From positions 92,658 to 156,657 of IMG/VR virus record IMGVR_UViG_3300044733_003647: a stretch of 64,000 bases of DNA; one strand, given 5' to 3'. The position numbers and the translations under genes were made by a program. The DNA comes from a virus. Below the pieces are notes generated by a model. That model did no database searches. It worked only from the letters and a program-made list of their open reading frames with translations, and had not been told where the DNA came from. Of this stretch, positions 17,479 to 26,254 are shown in pieces. Each line of letters starts with the position of its first letter. Position 1 is the first letter of the stretch.

Positions 17479-19193
17479 TACTATTTCAAAAAATCCGTTG
17501 GAAGAATTTACTGTCTACCGGTAATTCTTTCACCGAAATCAATTTCACCAGATCAACAAACACACTGATTATTGGTCAGAATGGAGCAGGTAAATCCACC
17601 ATTCTTGATGCATTGTGTTTTGTTTTGTTTGGTAAACCATTCAGAAAAATAAATAAACCACAACTGTTAAACTCTATCAATGGTAGAGATGCGGTAGTCG
17701 AAATAGAATTTTCTATTGGTAAAAAATCGTACAAAGTTGTTCGTGGTATTAAACCCAACATCTTTGAGATTTATGTTGATGGTGTTCTGCTGAACCAAGA
17801 TGCAGCTGCAAAAGATTATCAAGAAGTACTAGAGAACAATATTCTCAAATTAAATTACAAATCTTTCACGCAGGTTGTGATTCTTGGTTCAGCTTCTTTC
17901 GTTCCGTTTATGCAGTTATCTGCTTCAGATCGTAGGACAATTATCGAAGACCTACTAGACATTCAAATTTTCTCTTCAATGAATTCCGTTGTCAAAGAGA
18001 AAATGTCCACAATCAAAGATGATATTACCAAAGTAAAATTTGATATCAATCTGGTGGAAGAAAAAATTAAGTTTCAGAAACAAAACATTGAAGACCATCG
18101 TTTACGTAATGATGTTGAGATTGAAAATAAGAGAAATGAAATTGTCACCTCACAAGGACAAATTACCAAAATCACTAACGACATTTCTCTCATACAGAAA
18201 CATGTCGATGCACTAACTTACAAAGTTGGTGATGGCCAAGACAGTCTGGATAAAAAGTCTAAAAAACTAATTCAGTTGGAAGCCAAGATTGAAAACAATA
18301 TTTCAAAGAATGAAAAGGATATTGAATTTTATGAAAAAAATGACAATTGCCCAACATGTAAACAGTCTATTGAAACACATTTCAAAGCTCAGCAAATCCA
18401 AGAAAGAAAAGATAAAGTCAACACACAACAAAAAGGTCTTGACGAAATTAAGGCAGAGATCGGTAAAATTACAAAACGAATGAATGATATCGCTGCCGTA
18501 TTGAAACACATCAATGCACACAATGGCGAAATTATTAAACACAACTCAACCATATCTGCTATACAACAATATATTACCAAACTGAATAAAGAGATCACCG
18601 ATCTCTCTTCAACCAAAGACAATCTGGAAGAAGAGAATGAGAAGTTGAAAGATTTGAAAAGTGAATTGACAACATATACTGAATCGTATGAAAAACTTGT
18701 TTCGTTGAAACATTACCATGAATATGCCAGCACTCTACTGAAAGATACTGGTATCAAAACAAAGATCATCAAACAGTACTTGCCGATTATGAACAAGTTG
18801 ATCAACAAGTACCTGTCTTCAATGGACTTCTTTGTCAACTTCAATATTAACGAAAACTTTGAAGAGACAATCAAGAGTCGGCACCGCGATGAATTTTCAT
18901 ATGCTAATTTTTCCGAAGGTGAGAAACAAAAGATTGATATGGCATTGTTGTTAACTTGGCGCCAAGTTGCCAAATTGAAAAATAGTACCAATACCAATCT
19001 GTTGATATTGGATGAAATATTTGATAGTAGTTTGGATACGGCTTCTGTTGAACTGTTGATGAACCTACTAAAAGAGTTGTCTTCTGATACAAACGTTTTT
19101 GTCATCTCACACAAAGGTGATCAACTGTTTGATAAGTTCCGTTCCGTTATTAAGTTTGTAAAGAAGAATAATTTTTCTGTGATTGAGAAATAA
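17475..19193 (+). CDS. 46: Recombination endonuclease subunit gp46 (Rad50-like)
   Basis: A 572-residue SMC-type ATPase (T4 gp46, 560 aa). Walker A GQNGAGKSTI lies at residues 34-43, the zinc hook NCPTCKQ near 293 is at the apex of a long coiled coil (about 165-450), the ABC signature NFSEGEKQKIDMAL is near 480, and Walker B NLLILDEIFDS near 514. It dimerises with gp47 to tether and process DNA ends. Confidence 0.95.
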   Translation: MILFQKIRWKNLLSTGNSFTEINFTRSTNTLIIGQNGAGKSTILDALCFVLFGKPFRKINKPQLLNSINGRDAVVEIEFSIGKKSYKVVRGIKPNIFEIYVDGVLLNQDAAAKDYQEVLENNILKLNYKSFTQVVILGSASFVPFMQLSASDRRTIIEDLLDIQIFSSMNSVVKEKMSTIKDDITKVKFDINLVEEKIKFQKQNIEDHRLRNDVEIENKRNEIVTSQGQITKITNDISLIQKHVDALTYKVGDGQDSLDKKSKKLIQLEAKIENNISKNEKDIEFYEKNDNCPTCKQSIETHFKAQQIQERKDKVNTQQKGLDEIKAEIGKITKRMNDIAAVLKHINAHNGEIIKHNSTISAIQQYITKLNKEITDLSSTKDNLEEENEKLKDLKSELTTYTESYEKLVSLKHYHEYASTLLKDTGIKTKIIKQYLPIMNKLINKYLSSMDFFVNFNINENFEETIKSRHRDEFSYANFSEGEKQKIDMALLLTWRQVAKLKNSTNTNLLILDEIFDSSLDTASVELLMNLLKELSSDTNVFVISHKGDQLFDKFRSVIKFVKKNNFSVIEK

Positions 19194-19204
19194 AAGGAAA
19201 CAAA

Positions 19205-19798
19205 ATGAGTACTGATGAAGTTGTATTATACGATACACAAGAACAAAGTAAGGTTGCGTCAATTGCACCAATTTTTAAACTTGTTCCTCCAGATTGGCCA
19301 ACTCTTTACCAAGTGTTGCCAGAGTTTAACTTTAAGAAACCACCCGTTAATCCGGCAGAGTTTGCTTCTTCTCTGGTAGAAACCTGTAAAACAAATAATG
19401 GATTAGGTCTTTCTGCAAATCAATGTGGTTATGCACATCGTGTTTTTGTTATGGGTACGGGTGAGGAATATGTTGCATTCTTTAATCCTGAACTGATCTC
19501 TTCTGAAGGAGAAGTTCATATGGATGAAGGTTGCCTTTCTTTTCCAATGTTGACATTAAAGGTAACAAGACCAAAAACAATTCAGGTAAAATACCAAGAC
19601 TTCAAAGGTGAAACACATACCAAAACTTTTGAAGGATTAACCGCCAGGTGTTTCCTGCATGAACTTGACCACATGAACGGAATAGTGTATACTGACAGGA
19701 CTAAACCTCTTGCACTTCAACTTGGTTTGAAAAAACTGAGTAAGTTAAACAAGAAGATGCTTAAGTTTCAAAAGTACAATCTATCAAAAAAGAAATAA
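19205..19798 (+). CDS. def: Peptide deformylase
   Basis: A 197-residue metal-dependent peptide deformylase that removes the formyl group from nascent N-terminal Met. All three motifs are present: GLGLSANQCG (motif 1, normally GxGxAAxQ, here SANQ), EGCLSFP (motif 2, metal-binding Cys) and HELDH (motif 3). Phage deformylases are known from cyanophages, where they are thought to speed maturation of rapidly made proteins. The N-terminus (about 45 residues) is longer than in minimal phage versions. It has its own AAAGGAAAC ribosome site after gp46. Confidence 0.92.
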   Translation: MSTDEVVLYDTQEQSKVASIAPIFKLVPPDWPTLYQVLPEFNFKKPPVNPAEFASSLVETCKTNNGLGLSANQCGYAHRVFVMGTGEEYVAFFNPELISSEGEVHMDEGCLSFPMLTLKVTRPKTIQVKYQDFKGETHTKTFEGLTARCFLHELDHMNGIVYTDRTKPLALQLGLKKLSKLNKKMLKFQKYNLSKKK

Positions 19799-19801
19799 TT
19801 A

Positions 19802-21076
19802 ATGGCGAAGAAAAAAGTATATCCATCGTTCGATGAACAGTGGCGTCTTTGGCAAATTGAAAATGAGCCAGCACGTTTCACTCATATTGATACCGAGAAA
19901 CTAAAACAATCTTTAGTCGATGACTTGACGAAGGCATCCAACATGGATGTCCGTGAATATACTTTGTATCAAAAGTGGTGTGAGGTACATGAGAAGTATC
20001 CCACAAGAGAGATCAATACTATTTTTGATGGATATCAGGTTCAATTGGTCGACAACAACCAAATGAAGATGATTGAAGAAGTCAAATCGAATTTCTGGAT
20101 GCCAGAAACACCAGAGTGTTATGAGAAACTAAAACCTAAAATGGTCTTGTCTAATGGACCTTTGGCAGAAACCTGGAACACCATTCGTACCTTCTCTTCA
20201 ACAATGAAGAACAATTCAAACATTGGTCGAAACTTGTTCTACACTGTTCAAGATGAAGTTACAGGTAAATATCTTGGTGTCATCTGCATTTCATCCGACT
20301 TTCTTGACTTGACACCGCGAGACAAGGCAATTGGTTGGGAAAGAACCATCAAGACACAAGGTAATATGATTAATCATACTGCAATCGGTTCGACCATCGT
20401 ACCTTTGCAACCTCTTGGATTCAACTATATGGGCGGCAAATTATTGGCACTACTTTGTCTCTCTGATACTGTACAGAAAGATTGGAAGAGACAATATGGT
20501 GATGTACTCGTAGGTGTGACAACAACATCACTCTATGGTAATACCAAATCAAATGGTCTGTCTCAGTATGATGGGCTTGAACACTGGAACAAAATGGGTT
20601 TCTCTAGTGGTTCTGTTGCATTCGAACCGACAAAGAAGACCGTTAATGCTGTCTATGATTGGGTGAAAGAAAATCACACTCAAAAATATTTCGAATGGTG
20701 GGAAGCCAAAAAACCAAATGGTTTGCCTTTTAAACGTGATCATAAAAACCGCACGTTGAATTTCGCATATCCAAAACTTGGCATTCCTAAAAACCTGGTT
20801 CGTACCGAACATCAAAGAGGCATTTATTTTTCTCCTCTTTATAATAATACCAATGAATTCTTAAGAAAAGAAATTGGTGAAAATGAACTGATCAAATCTT
20901 TCGATACATCCGAAGAAACCCTATCGAATATTTGGAAAATCAAATATGCCAAAGGTAGGATTTCCATGTTGAAGAAGAAGAACAATGTCTCTTATGAGTC
21001 TTTGTTTTATGATGATTTGATCTTCTTGTCTTGGGAAGAAACCAAGGCAAAATACCTGCCACAAGTTGGCAGATAA
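19802..21076 (+). CDS. DruA-like (DUF4338-type) protein, copy 1
   Basis: A 424-residue protein with the pattern of the DUF4338/DruA family: GKYLGVICISSD at 156, LTPRDKAIGW at 170-179, a conserved Asn (NMINHTAIGSTIVP), then QPLGFNYMGGKLLALLCLSDTVQKDWKRQYG at 203-233 and TTTSLYGNTK followed by SQYDGL. DruA is a component of the Druantia anti-phage system with unknown biochemistry. Here the gene is on a phage beside peptide deformylase. A second copy at 46205 shares the central block. N- and C-terminal regions (1-115 and 290-424) are unrelated to that copy. Family membership is by eye and should be tested with profile searches. Confidence 0.6.
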   Translation: MAKKKVYPSFDEQWRLWQIENEPARFTHIDTEKLKQSLVDDLTKASNMDVREYTLYQKWCEVHEKYPTREINTIFDGYQVQLVDNNQMKMIEEVKSNFWMPETPECYEKLKPKMVLSNGPLAETWNTIRTFSSTMKNNSNIGRNLFYTVQDEVTGKYLGVICISSDFLDLTPRDKAIGWERTIKTQGNMINHTAIGSTIVPLQPLGFNYMGGKLLALLCLSDTVQKDWKRQYGDVLVGVTTTSLYGNTKSNGLSQYDGLEHWNKMGFSSGSVAFEPTKKTVNAVYDWVKENHTQKYFEWWEAKKPNGLPFKRDHKNRTLNFAYPKLGIPKNLVRTEHQRGIYFSPLYNNTNEFLRKEIGENELIKSFDTSEETLSNIWKIKYAKGRISMLKKKNNVSYESLFYDDLIFLSWEETKAKYLPQVGR

Positions 21077-21098
21077 TTCAAGTATACCATGAAAATAC

Positions 21099-21127
21099 TT
21101 GACACGGTGTCTATATAATAGTATACT
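21099..21127 (+). promoter_or_regulatory. Sigma-70 promoter for the HTH gene
   Basis: TTGACA (21099-21104), 17-base spacer, TATACT (21122-21127). It lies in the gap after the DruA-like gene and about 57 bases ahead of the HTH gene. Confidence 0.8.
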
Positions 21128-21183
21128 GTGAAGACTTGCAAAACGCAAGATTTTTGTTAAACCTTGTCATTATGGAGATTACT

Positions 21184-21453
21184 ATGACTAAATTATCCGC
21201 TAAGCAACGCCTACTTAACTTTCTGAGCAAGAAAGAAGGCTACAACACCCTCTCTACCGCACAAGCTCGTGCTCGCTTCGGCATCCAGAATGTCAGCGCT
21301 CGTATCGATGAGCTGCGTCAAGAAGGTCATGTTATCTACACGAACACCAAGACCCGCGCTGACGGTTCTAAGGTTTCTGTTTATCGTATGGGCACACCAA
21401 CCAAAGCTTTGGTTCGTGCTGCACGCCAAGCCGGTTACAGTTTCAACGCTTAA
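21184..21453 (+). CDS. Small winged-helix DNA-binding protein
   Basis: An 89-residue basic protein; the ATG at 21184 is chosen because of the GGAG ribosome site, although the frame is open 48 bases further up. Residues about 18-55 (TLSTAQARARFGIQNVSARIDELRQEGHVIYTN) form a helix-turn-helix with a following beta wing (SKVSVYRMG), as in small phage regulators and the RepL-like winged helix proteins. It stands alone with its own consensus promoter and terminator, and its codons are G/C-richer than its neighbours, suggesting high expression or separate origin. It could be an early transcriptional regulator; the target is unknown. Confidence 0.8.
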   Translation: MTKLSAKQRLLNFLSKKEGYNTLSTAQARARFGIQNVSARIDELRQEGHVIYTNTKTRADGSKVSVYRMGTPTKALVRAARQAGYSFNA

Positions 21454-21466
21454 TTGACGTTTGACT

Positions 21467-21500
21467 GGGAGACCACCATGGGGTGGTTCTCCCTTTTTTT
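21467..21500 (+). terminator. Intrinsic terminator after the HTH gene
   Basis: The stem GGGAGACCACC pairs with GGTGGTTCTCCC (one bulge) and is followed directly by seven T residues. It isolates the HTH transcript from the following glycosyltransferase. Confidence 0.88.
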
Positions 21501-21515
21501 ATTTTTGGAGAGATA

Positions 21516-22334
21516 ATGGAAATTTCAATTAAAAAAGAAGAGCTTCAAAAGAAAAGTATTTTCGTTGCAACACCTATGTATGGTGGTATGAATCACGGAC
21601 TGTATGCCAAGGCTTGCCTTGATTTGCAGTCTATTTGTATTCAGTATGGTGTACAAGTTAAATTTTCATTTCTCTTCAATGAATCTTTGATTACACGTGC
21701 AAGAAACTACCTTGTTGATGAGTTCTTAAATCGTTCAAACTGCACACATATGTTGTTTATTGACTCTGATATTCACTTTGATCCGAAAGATGTGATTGCA
21801 CTTCTTGCTCTGGACAAAGATGTTATCGGTGGTCCTTATCCTAAGAAAGCTATTAAATGGCGTTCTGTTAAGAAAGCCATGGAGAGAAATCCAGAAATCG
21901 ATGCTCAAGCTTTGGAGAAAGTAACTGGTGATTATGTTTTCAATCCCGTTCGTGGTACTGAAAAGTTTTCTGTGTCTGAACCACTTGAAGTTCTGGAAAT
22001 TGGTACGGGCTTTATGATGATTAAGCGTGAAGTATTCCCCAAGATGGAAGAAGCGTACCCACAGTTGCGTTATAAACCCGATCACGTTGGCCAGGCACAT
22101 TTTGATGGTTCGCGTTACATTCACGCTTTCTTTGATACTATCATTGATACTGAAGATTCTGCAACTGGCGGCGGCACAGATCGTTATCTGTCTGAAGATT
22201 ATATGTTCTGTCAACTCTGGCGTAAACTTGGTGGACAAATCTGGCTTTGCCCTTGGATGCGTACTGATCACATCGGTACATATCACTTCAAAGGCGACAT
22301 GCCTGCTGTTGCGAATTTTGTTGGAGAAATGTGA
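21516..22334 (+). CDS. Glycosyltransferase, GT-A type
   Basis: The ATG at 21516 follows GGAGAG; the open frame extends 33 bases upstream into the terminator and is not used. The 272-residue product starts with SIFVATPMYGGMNHGLYAK and carries the LFIDSDIHFDP (DxD-like) motif near residue 85, then DVIGGPYPKK and EIGTGFMMIKREVF, with a late EDYMFCQLWRKLGG. This is the order of GT-A glycosyltransferases seen in T4-like marine phages. The likely acceptor (virion protein, DNA or envelope) is unknown. It is coupled to the next gene through a TGATG junction. Confidence 0.75.
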   Translation: MEISIKKEELQKKSIFVATPMYGGMNHGLYAKACLDLQSICIQYGVQVKFSFLFNESLITRARNYLVDEFLNRSNCTHMLFIDSDIHFDPKDVIALLALDKDVIGGPYPKKAIKWRSVKKAMERNPEIDAQALEKVTGDYVFNPVRGTEKFSVSEPLEVLEIGTGFMMIKREVFPKMEEAYPQLRYKPDHVGQAHFDGSRYIHAFFDTIIDTEDSATGGGTDRYLSEDYMFCQLWRKLGGQIWLCPWMRTDHIGTYHFKGDMPAVANFVGEM

Positions 22335-22978
22335 TGATTGTAGGCCTACTTGGATTCATTGGTTCAGGTAAAGGCACAGCAGGTGACATCCTTAGAGACA
22401 TGGGCTTTACTCCTTTGAGTTTTGCCAAAGGTGTTAAGGATGTTGCCGCTGAAATGTTTGGCTGGCCTAGACACCTTCTAGAAGGTGATACTGATGCCTC
22501 CCGCAAGTGGCGAGAACAACCTGACGAATTTTGGTCTAAAGAATTTGGAAAAGATTTTACACCAAGACTCGCATTACAGTTGTTGGGCACAGAAGTTGGT
22601 AGAGATGTATTTCACAAAGATTTTTGGGTTATTAAAATGAAGAGATACATCATGTCGAACCCGGAACAAAATTTTGTTATCACTGATGTTCGTTTTGAAA
22701 ATGAAATACAATTTGTACATGATCAAGGTGGCATTTTGATTGAAATACAAAGAGGTGTTAAACCACATTGGTATGACATTGCAAGAAAAGCAAACCGCGG
22801 TGATCGTGCTGCAGAAAGCTTCATGTTGCGATCTGGTATACATGAATCTGAGTGGCGTTGGATTGGCGGACATATTGATTATATCATTGAGAATGATGGT
22901 ACATTGGAAGACTTGAAGAAAAAGGTCACCAAAAAACTTGAACTTTCCTACGGTTCTAGTACAATTGAAGAAATGTAA
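22334..22978 (+). CDS. 1: Deoxynucleoside monophosphate kinase, gp1-like
   Basis: A 214-residue dNMP kinase. ATG at 22334 overlaps the previous stop; a GTG one codon earlier is less likely. The P-loop GFIGSGKGTAG (residues 6-16) and the T4 gp1-like blocks PLSFAKGVKDVAAEMFGW, LLGTEVGRD and the lid-region ITDVRFENEI..V...GG are present. In T4 the enzyme phosphorylates dTMP, dGMP and hydroxymethyl-dCMP for the phage nucleotide pool. It lies just before the sliding clamp. Confidence 0.9.
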   Translation: MIVGLLGFIGSGKGTAGDILRDMGFTPLSFAKGVKDVAAEMFGWPRHLLEGDTDASRKWREQPDEFWSKEFGKDFTPRLALQLLGTEVGRDVFHKDFWVIKMKRYIMSNPEQNFVITDVRFENEIQFVHDQGGILIEIQRGVKPHWYDIARKANRGDRAAESFMLRSGIHESEWRWIGGHIDYIIENDGTLEDLKKKVTKKLELSYGSSTIEEM

Positions 22979-22991
22979 TAAGGAGTATATT

Positions 22992-23666
22992 ATGAAATTA
23001 TCGAGTGAGACACTAACAGTGTTGAAAAACTTTGCTGGCATTAATTCCGGCATTGAATTTAAAACAGGCAATAAGATTGCAACCATTTCGTCAACTAAAA
23101 CGGTTCTTGCAAAAGCAACCTTACCTGATGAGTTCCCACAAGACTTTTGCATCTATGATCTGAATCAATTTTTGTCGGTGTTCTCTCTGAACAAAGATAC
23201 TGAATTGGATTTCGACACACAACACGTGATCTTTAAATCTGGTCGCAGCAAAACAAAATATCGTACTACTGTAAAGACGATGATCGTTTCTCCTCCAGAT
23301 AAAGAACTGAAACTACCAACAGTCGATGGTGAGTTTGTGTTGAAAGATGAAGACTTGGCCCAGGCATTGAAGAATGCTGCCGTTCTTGGATCGTCACACA
23401 TTGCATTTCAATCTGATGGTTCTAAAGTTGTCGTTTCGACATTCGATGCCAAGGATGATTCTGCACACACGAACACAATCGAAATCGGCGAGATTAATAA
23501 TGAAAAAGTTTTTAAGGCAGTTTTTCTTGCTGAAAACTTTAAGATGATTCCTGGCACTTACACTGTTGAAGTCTCGTCACAGGGGCTTGCTTCATTCAAG
23601 AATGAAAAGGGTGATCTGCAATATTGGATTGCCATCGAAGCCAAAGAATCTAAATTCGGAGAATAA
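22992..23666 (+). CDS. 45: Sliding clamp, gp45
   Basis: A 224-residue clamp (T4 gp45, 228 aa). The start at 22992 follows AAGGAGTATATT; the longer frame overlaps the kinase gene. N-terminal MKLSSETLTVLKNFAGINSGI..K.GN.I.TIS and the DTELDFD / IKFKSGRSKTKYR region are typical. The trimeric ring tethers gp43 polymerase and activates late transcription by contacting gp55 and gp33. It is followed by accessory small genes, then the clamp loader. Confidence 0.93.
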   Translation: MKLSSETLTVLKNFAGINSGIEFKTGNKIATISSTKTVLAKATLPDEFPQDFCIYDLNQFLSVFSLNKDTELDFDTQHVIFKSGRSKTKYRTTVKTMIVSPPDKELKLPTVDGEFVLKDEDLAQALKNAAVLGSSHIAFQSDGSKVVVSTFDAKDDSAHTNTIEIGEINNEKVFKAVFLAENFKMIPGTYTVEVSSQGLASFKNEKGDLQYWIAIEAKESKFGE

Positions 23667-23667
23667 C

Positions 23668-23865
23668 ATGTTGATTTATTTTACTGATGCAATGTCTAAA
23701 AAACCAATTGCAATTAATCCTGAACATGTTATTGCTGTATTGGAATCTCCAAATACGGAAGAAGTTCCGGGAAACACTGTCGTCAACTTGATCACAGGCA
23801 CTGTTGCTCTAGAACAAATGATGTTGGATGTTGTTGGATTGATTAATGGAGAACTTAACAAATGA
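23668..23865 (+). CDS. Small conserved hypothetical protein
   Basis: A 65-residue protein directly after the clamp (the ATG at 23668 is preceded by GGAG; the longer frame lies within gp45). The sequence FTDAMSKKPIAINPEHVIAVLE...VVNLITGTVALEQ suggests a small all-beta protein with a C-terminal helix. It overlaps the next gene by 4 bases. No function can be assigned; linkage to clamp genes suggests a role in replication or late transcription. Confidence 0.6.
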   Translation: MLIYFTDAMSKKPIAINPEHVIAVLESPNTEEVPGNTVVNLITGTVALEQMMLDVVGLINGELNK

Positions 23866-24137
23866 CTAAAGTGAATACACTATTTGGTTCTTATGATGAA
23901 GAACAACTTAAAAAATTGAAAGGTTATGTTGATGAGATGGTTCTACACATGAACCGCAATCAATCGAATAATGAGGCAATCAAAGATATCGTTGATGCTG
24001 CCAATGATGAGTTGAAAGTTCCTAAAAAGATTGTTAAACGCATGGCAAAAACCCAGTTCAAACAATCTTTCCACACAGAGGTTGCCGAATCTAAAGAATT
24101 TGAAGCCCTTTTCGAATCGATGTTGGATGTAAAATGA
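23862..24137 (+). CDS. DsbA-like double-strand DNA-binding protein
   Basis: A 91-residue helical protein resembling T4 DsbA (89 aa), which binds double-stranded DNA and enhances late promoter use. The shared part is IKDIVDAANDELKVPKKIVKRMAKTQFKQ..HTEV.E..EFE.L..SMLD against T4 IKDIRIRAKDELGVDGKMFNRLLALYHKD...FEAETEEVVELYDTVF. It overlaps both neighbours by 4 bases. Similarity is by eye; the location next to gp45 differs from T4. Confidence 0.6.
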   Translation: MTKVNTLFGSYDEEQLKKLKGYVDEMVLHMNRNQSNNEAIKDIVDAANDELKVPKKIVKRMAKTQFKQSFHTEVAESKEFEALFESMLDVK

Positions 24138-24481
24138 ATCCGGCCAGCAGAAGAAATTTTGCAAAAGGCCTGGGATTAACAGGCCTTTTTTTGGCTGGCG
24201 TTGCAGGTTACAAAGAAGTCCAAGAACGTATTGTTTATAAACAAGATGAGTTGCCAACCAAAGAGTTGGAAAAACAACTTGAAAAGAAACCTGTGTTGCA
24301 ACTTCAAGCAACATATGGTGAAGAATTGCCACCACAACAGAGTATTTATGGAAATTATTTTCTTGTTGGTATGGGACCAAATTATAAACCTGGAACAGAG
24401 AAACATGTTTCGGTGAATATTGCACCAGGTCCTGATGGTAAACTTTACGTCAAAGAGAATGACACCTGGCGTAAAATCTGA
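24134..24481 (+). CDS. Membrane-anchored or Tat-like hypothetical protein
   Basis: A 115-residue protein with SRRNFAKGLGLTGLFLAGVAGY at residues 5-26, which resembles a twin-arginine signal (S-R-R-x-F plus hydrophobic stretch) or a signal anchor. The rest (QDELPTKELEKQLEKKP..., TYGEELPPQQSIYGNYFLVGMGP) is soluble with no known motif. It sits oddly inside the replication operon between a DNA-binding protein and the clamp loader. Confidence 0.55.
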   Translation: MNPASRRNFAKGLGLTGLFLAGVAGYKEVQERIVYKQDELPTKELEKQLEKKPVLQLQATYGEELPPQQSIYGNYFLVGMGPNYKPGTEKHVSVNIAPGPDGKLYVKENDTWRKI

Positions 24482-24513
24482 TACAATGTTATTTTATATT
24501 ATGGAGAATTTGA

Positions 24514-25449
24514 ATGAACGAACACATGTTGTGGGTGGAGAAGTATCGTCCTAAGACCATCGAGGAATGTATTCTTCCTGATGCACTCAAAAAGACATTT
24601 CAGGACTTTGTAAATCAGAAGAAGATTCCCAACCTTCTTTTGTCAGGCACCGCAGGTGTCGGTAAAACCACCGTTGCAAGAGCCCTCTGTGAAGAGATTG
24701 GATGCGATTACATCATCATCAACGGTTCTGATGAGTCTGGTATCGATGTTCTGCGGAACAAAATCAAGAACTATGCGTCCTCAATGTCCTTATCTGGTGG
24801 ACGCAAAGTTGTTATTCTAGACGAAGCGGACTATCTAAATCCAAATTCGACGCAACCTGCGCTGCGTGGTGCAATCGAAGAGTTTGCTTCTAACTGCTCG
24901 TTTATCTTTACTTGCAATTACAAGAATCGGATTATCGATCCTATTCATTCTCGTTGCACAGTAATCGACTTTAAAGCTAATGGCAGCAAAGCCAAGATGG
25001 CATCACAGTTCTTTAAACGTGTTGAAAATATCCTTCAGACTGAAGATATCACTTACGAAAAAGAAGTTGTTGCATCCGTTATCACTAAACACTTTCCAGA
25101 CAATCGTAGAATTCTGAACGAACTTCAGAGATATGCTGCTGGCGGTACTATCGATAAAGGTATTCTGGCATCAGTTTCTGAAATTCGTATTACTGAACTT
25201 ATCACTGCACTCAAAGACAAAGACTTTGCATCGTGCCGTAAGTGGGTCACAAACAACCTGGACAATGATCCGACACGCATTTTCAGAAACATCTATGATG
25301 GTTTGTATGGTGTTCTAGAAGCAAACTCTGTGCCACAGATGGTTGTGATTCTGGCGAAATACCAATATCAAGCCGCATTTGTTGCAGACCATGAGATTAA
25401 TCTGATCGCATGTCTGACTGAAATCATGGTTGAGTGTCAGTTCAAATGA
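24514..25449 (+). CDS. 44: Clamp loader large subunit, gp44
   Basis: A 311-residue AAA+ ATPase (T4 gp44, 319 aa). LWVEKYRPKTIEECILP at the N-terminus, Walker A SGTAGVGKTTVAR at residues 43-55, Walker B VVILDEADYL near 105, and the SRC arginine finger (HSRCTVI) near 148 are present. Four copies with one gp62 open and load the gp45 clamp. It is coupled to gp62 by a 4-base overlap. Confidence 0.95.
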   Translation: MNEHMLWVEKYRPKTIEECILPDALKKTFQDFVNQKKIPNLLLSGTAGVGKTTVARALCEEIGCDYIIINGSDESGIDVLRNKIKNYASSMSLSGGRKVVILDEADYLNPNSTQPALRGAIEEFASNCSFIFTCNYKNRIIDPIHSRCTVIDFKANGSKAKMASQFFKRVENILQTEDITYEKEVVASVITKHFPDNRRILNELQRYAAGGTIDKGILASVSEIRITELITALKDKDFASCRKWVTNNLDNDPTRIFRNIYDGLYGVLEANSVPQMVVILAKYQYQAAFVADHEINLIACLTEIMVECQFK

Positions 25450-25814
25450 GTCCGTTCGATTATGTGGATCTGATTCTTCAAAAGAAGAAGGCAGAAGATG
25501 AACTGGATTTCAAGGATTACGCACCCTTTATTGTTAATCGGTCTTTGTCATATCATCTAGATTGCGTACTGTATGCAAGTGAAATGAATCTTTGGCCAGG
25601 TATCGACAAAGACATGCAATACCAGTATTTTCTAAATAACATTAGACCCATGAAGCGCAAGTTCGCTCCGTGGCAAAAGTCTAAAAAAGATGAGAATATT
25701 GATTGCGTAAAAACCTACTTTGGGTATTCGAATCAAAAAGCCAAAGAGGCTTTGCGTATTCTCACCGATGAACAAATCTCTGAAATAAGAATAAAAACAG
25801 ATAAGGGTGGGTGA
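25446..25814 (+). CDS. 62: Clamp loader small subunit, gp62
   Basis: A 122-residue protein starting at the ATG overlapping the gp44 stop (a GTG 12 bases earlier is less likely). It matches the short gp62 of cyanophages: PFIVNRSLSYHLDCVLYASEMN and QYQYFLNNIRPMKRKFAPWQK, shorter than T4 gp62 (187 aa). It completes the clamp loader. Placed between gp44 and regA exactly as in T4. Confidence 0.88.
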   Translation: MSPFDYVDLILQKKKAEDELDFKDYAPFIVNRSLSYHLDCVLYASEMNLWPGIDKDMQYQYFLNNIRPMKRKFAPWQKSKKDENIDCVKTYFGYSNQKAKEALRILTDEQISEIRIKTDKGG

Positions 25815-25815
25815 A

Positions 25816-26223
25816 ATGAATGACGTTAGGAATTTGGTAGAAGTAACTTTAAAAGAAAAAGATGATTTTCTAAAGGTGCGTGAAACACTTACCCGTATCG
25901 GTGTTGCATCTAAAAAAGACAAAACTCTTTATCAATCTTGCCACATTCTGCACAAACGTGGGCAGTACTATGTGGTACATTTCAAAGAATTATTTGCTCT
26001 AGACGGAAAAGAAACCGATATTACCGACAATGACCTATCTCGCAGAAATGCGATTGTTAACTTGTTGGAAGATTGGGGTCTTTTAAAAATTGTCAACAAA
26101 GAGCAAACAAAAACTCCAGAACCTATCTTCCTTTCTCAGGTGAAGATCATTTCACATAAAGAAAAAGATGAGTGGCAACTGGTACCGAAATACAATATCG
26201 GTAAACGTTCAAATAATTCTTGA
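25816..26223 (+). CDS. regA: Translational repressor RegA
   Basis: A 135-residue protein clearly homologous to T4 RegA (122 aa): VTLKEKDDFLKVRETLTRIGVASKKDKTLYQSCHILHKRG.YYVVHFKE, then NLLEDWGLL and KDEWQLVPKYNIG. The ATG at 25816 is preferred to a GTG at 25807. RegA binds ribosome sites of early mRNAs and shuts off their translation. About 8 extra residues at each end relative to T4. Confidence 0.95.
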   Translation: MNDVRNLVEVTLKEKDDFLKVRETLTRIGVASKKDKTLYQSCHILHKRGQYYVVHFKELFALDGKETDITDNDLSRRNAIVNLLEDWGLLKIVNKEQTKTPEPIFLSQVKIISHKEKDEWQLVPKYNIGKRSNNS

Positions 26224-26248
26224 CATCCAATATAAATAATTGTATAAT
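26220..26248 (+). promoter_or_regulatory. Combined sigma-70 and late promoter for the leader RNA
   Basis: TTGACA (26220-26225), 17-base spacer, TATAAT (26243-26248), a perfect early promoter overlapping the regA stop. Inside the spacer, at 26231-26238, is an exact TATAAATA late box. The leader RNA and Hsp20 may therefore be transcribed both early and late. Confidence 0.82.
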
Positions 26249-26254
26249 CCTAGT

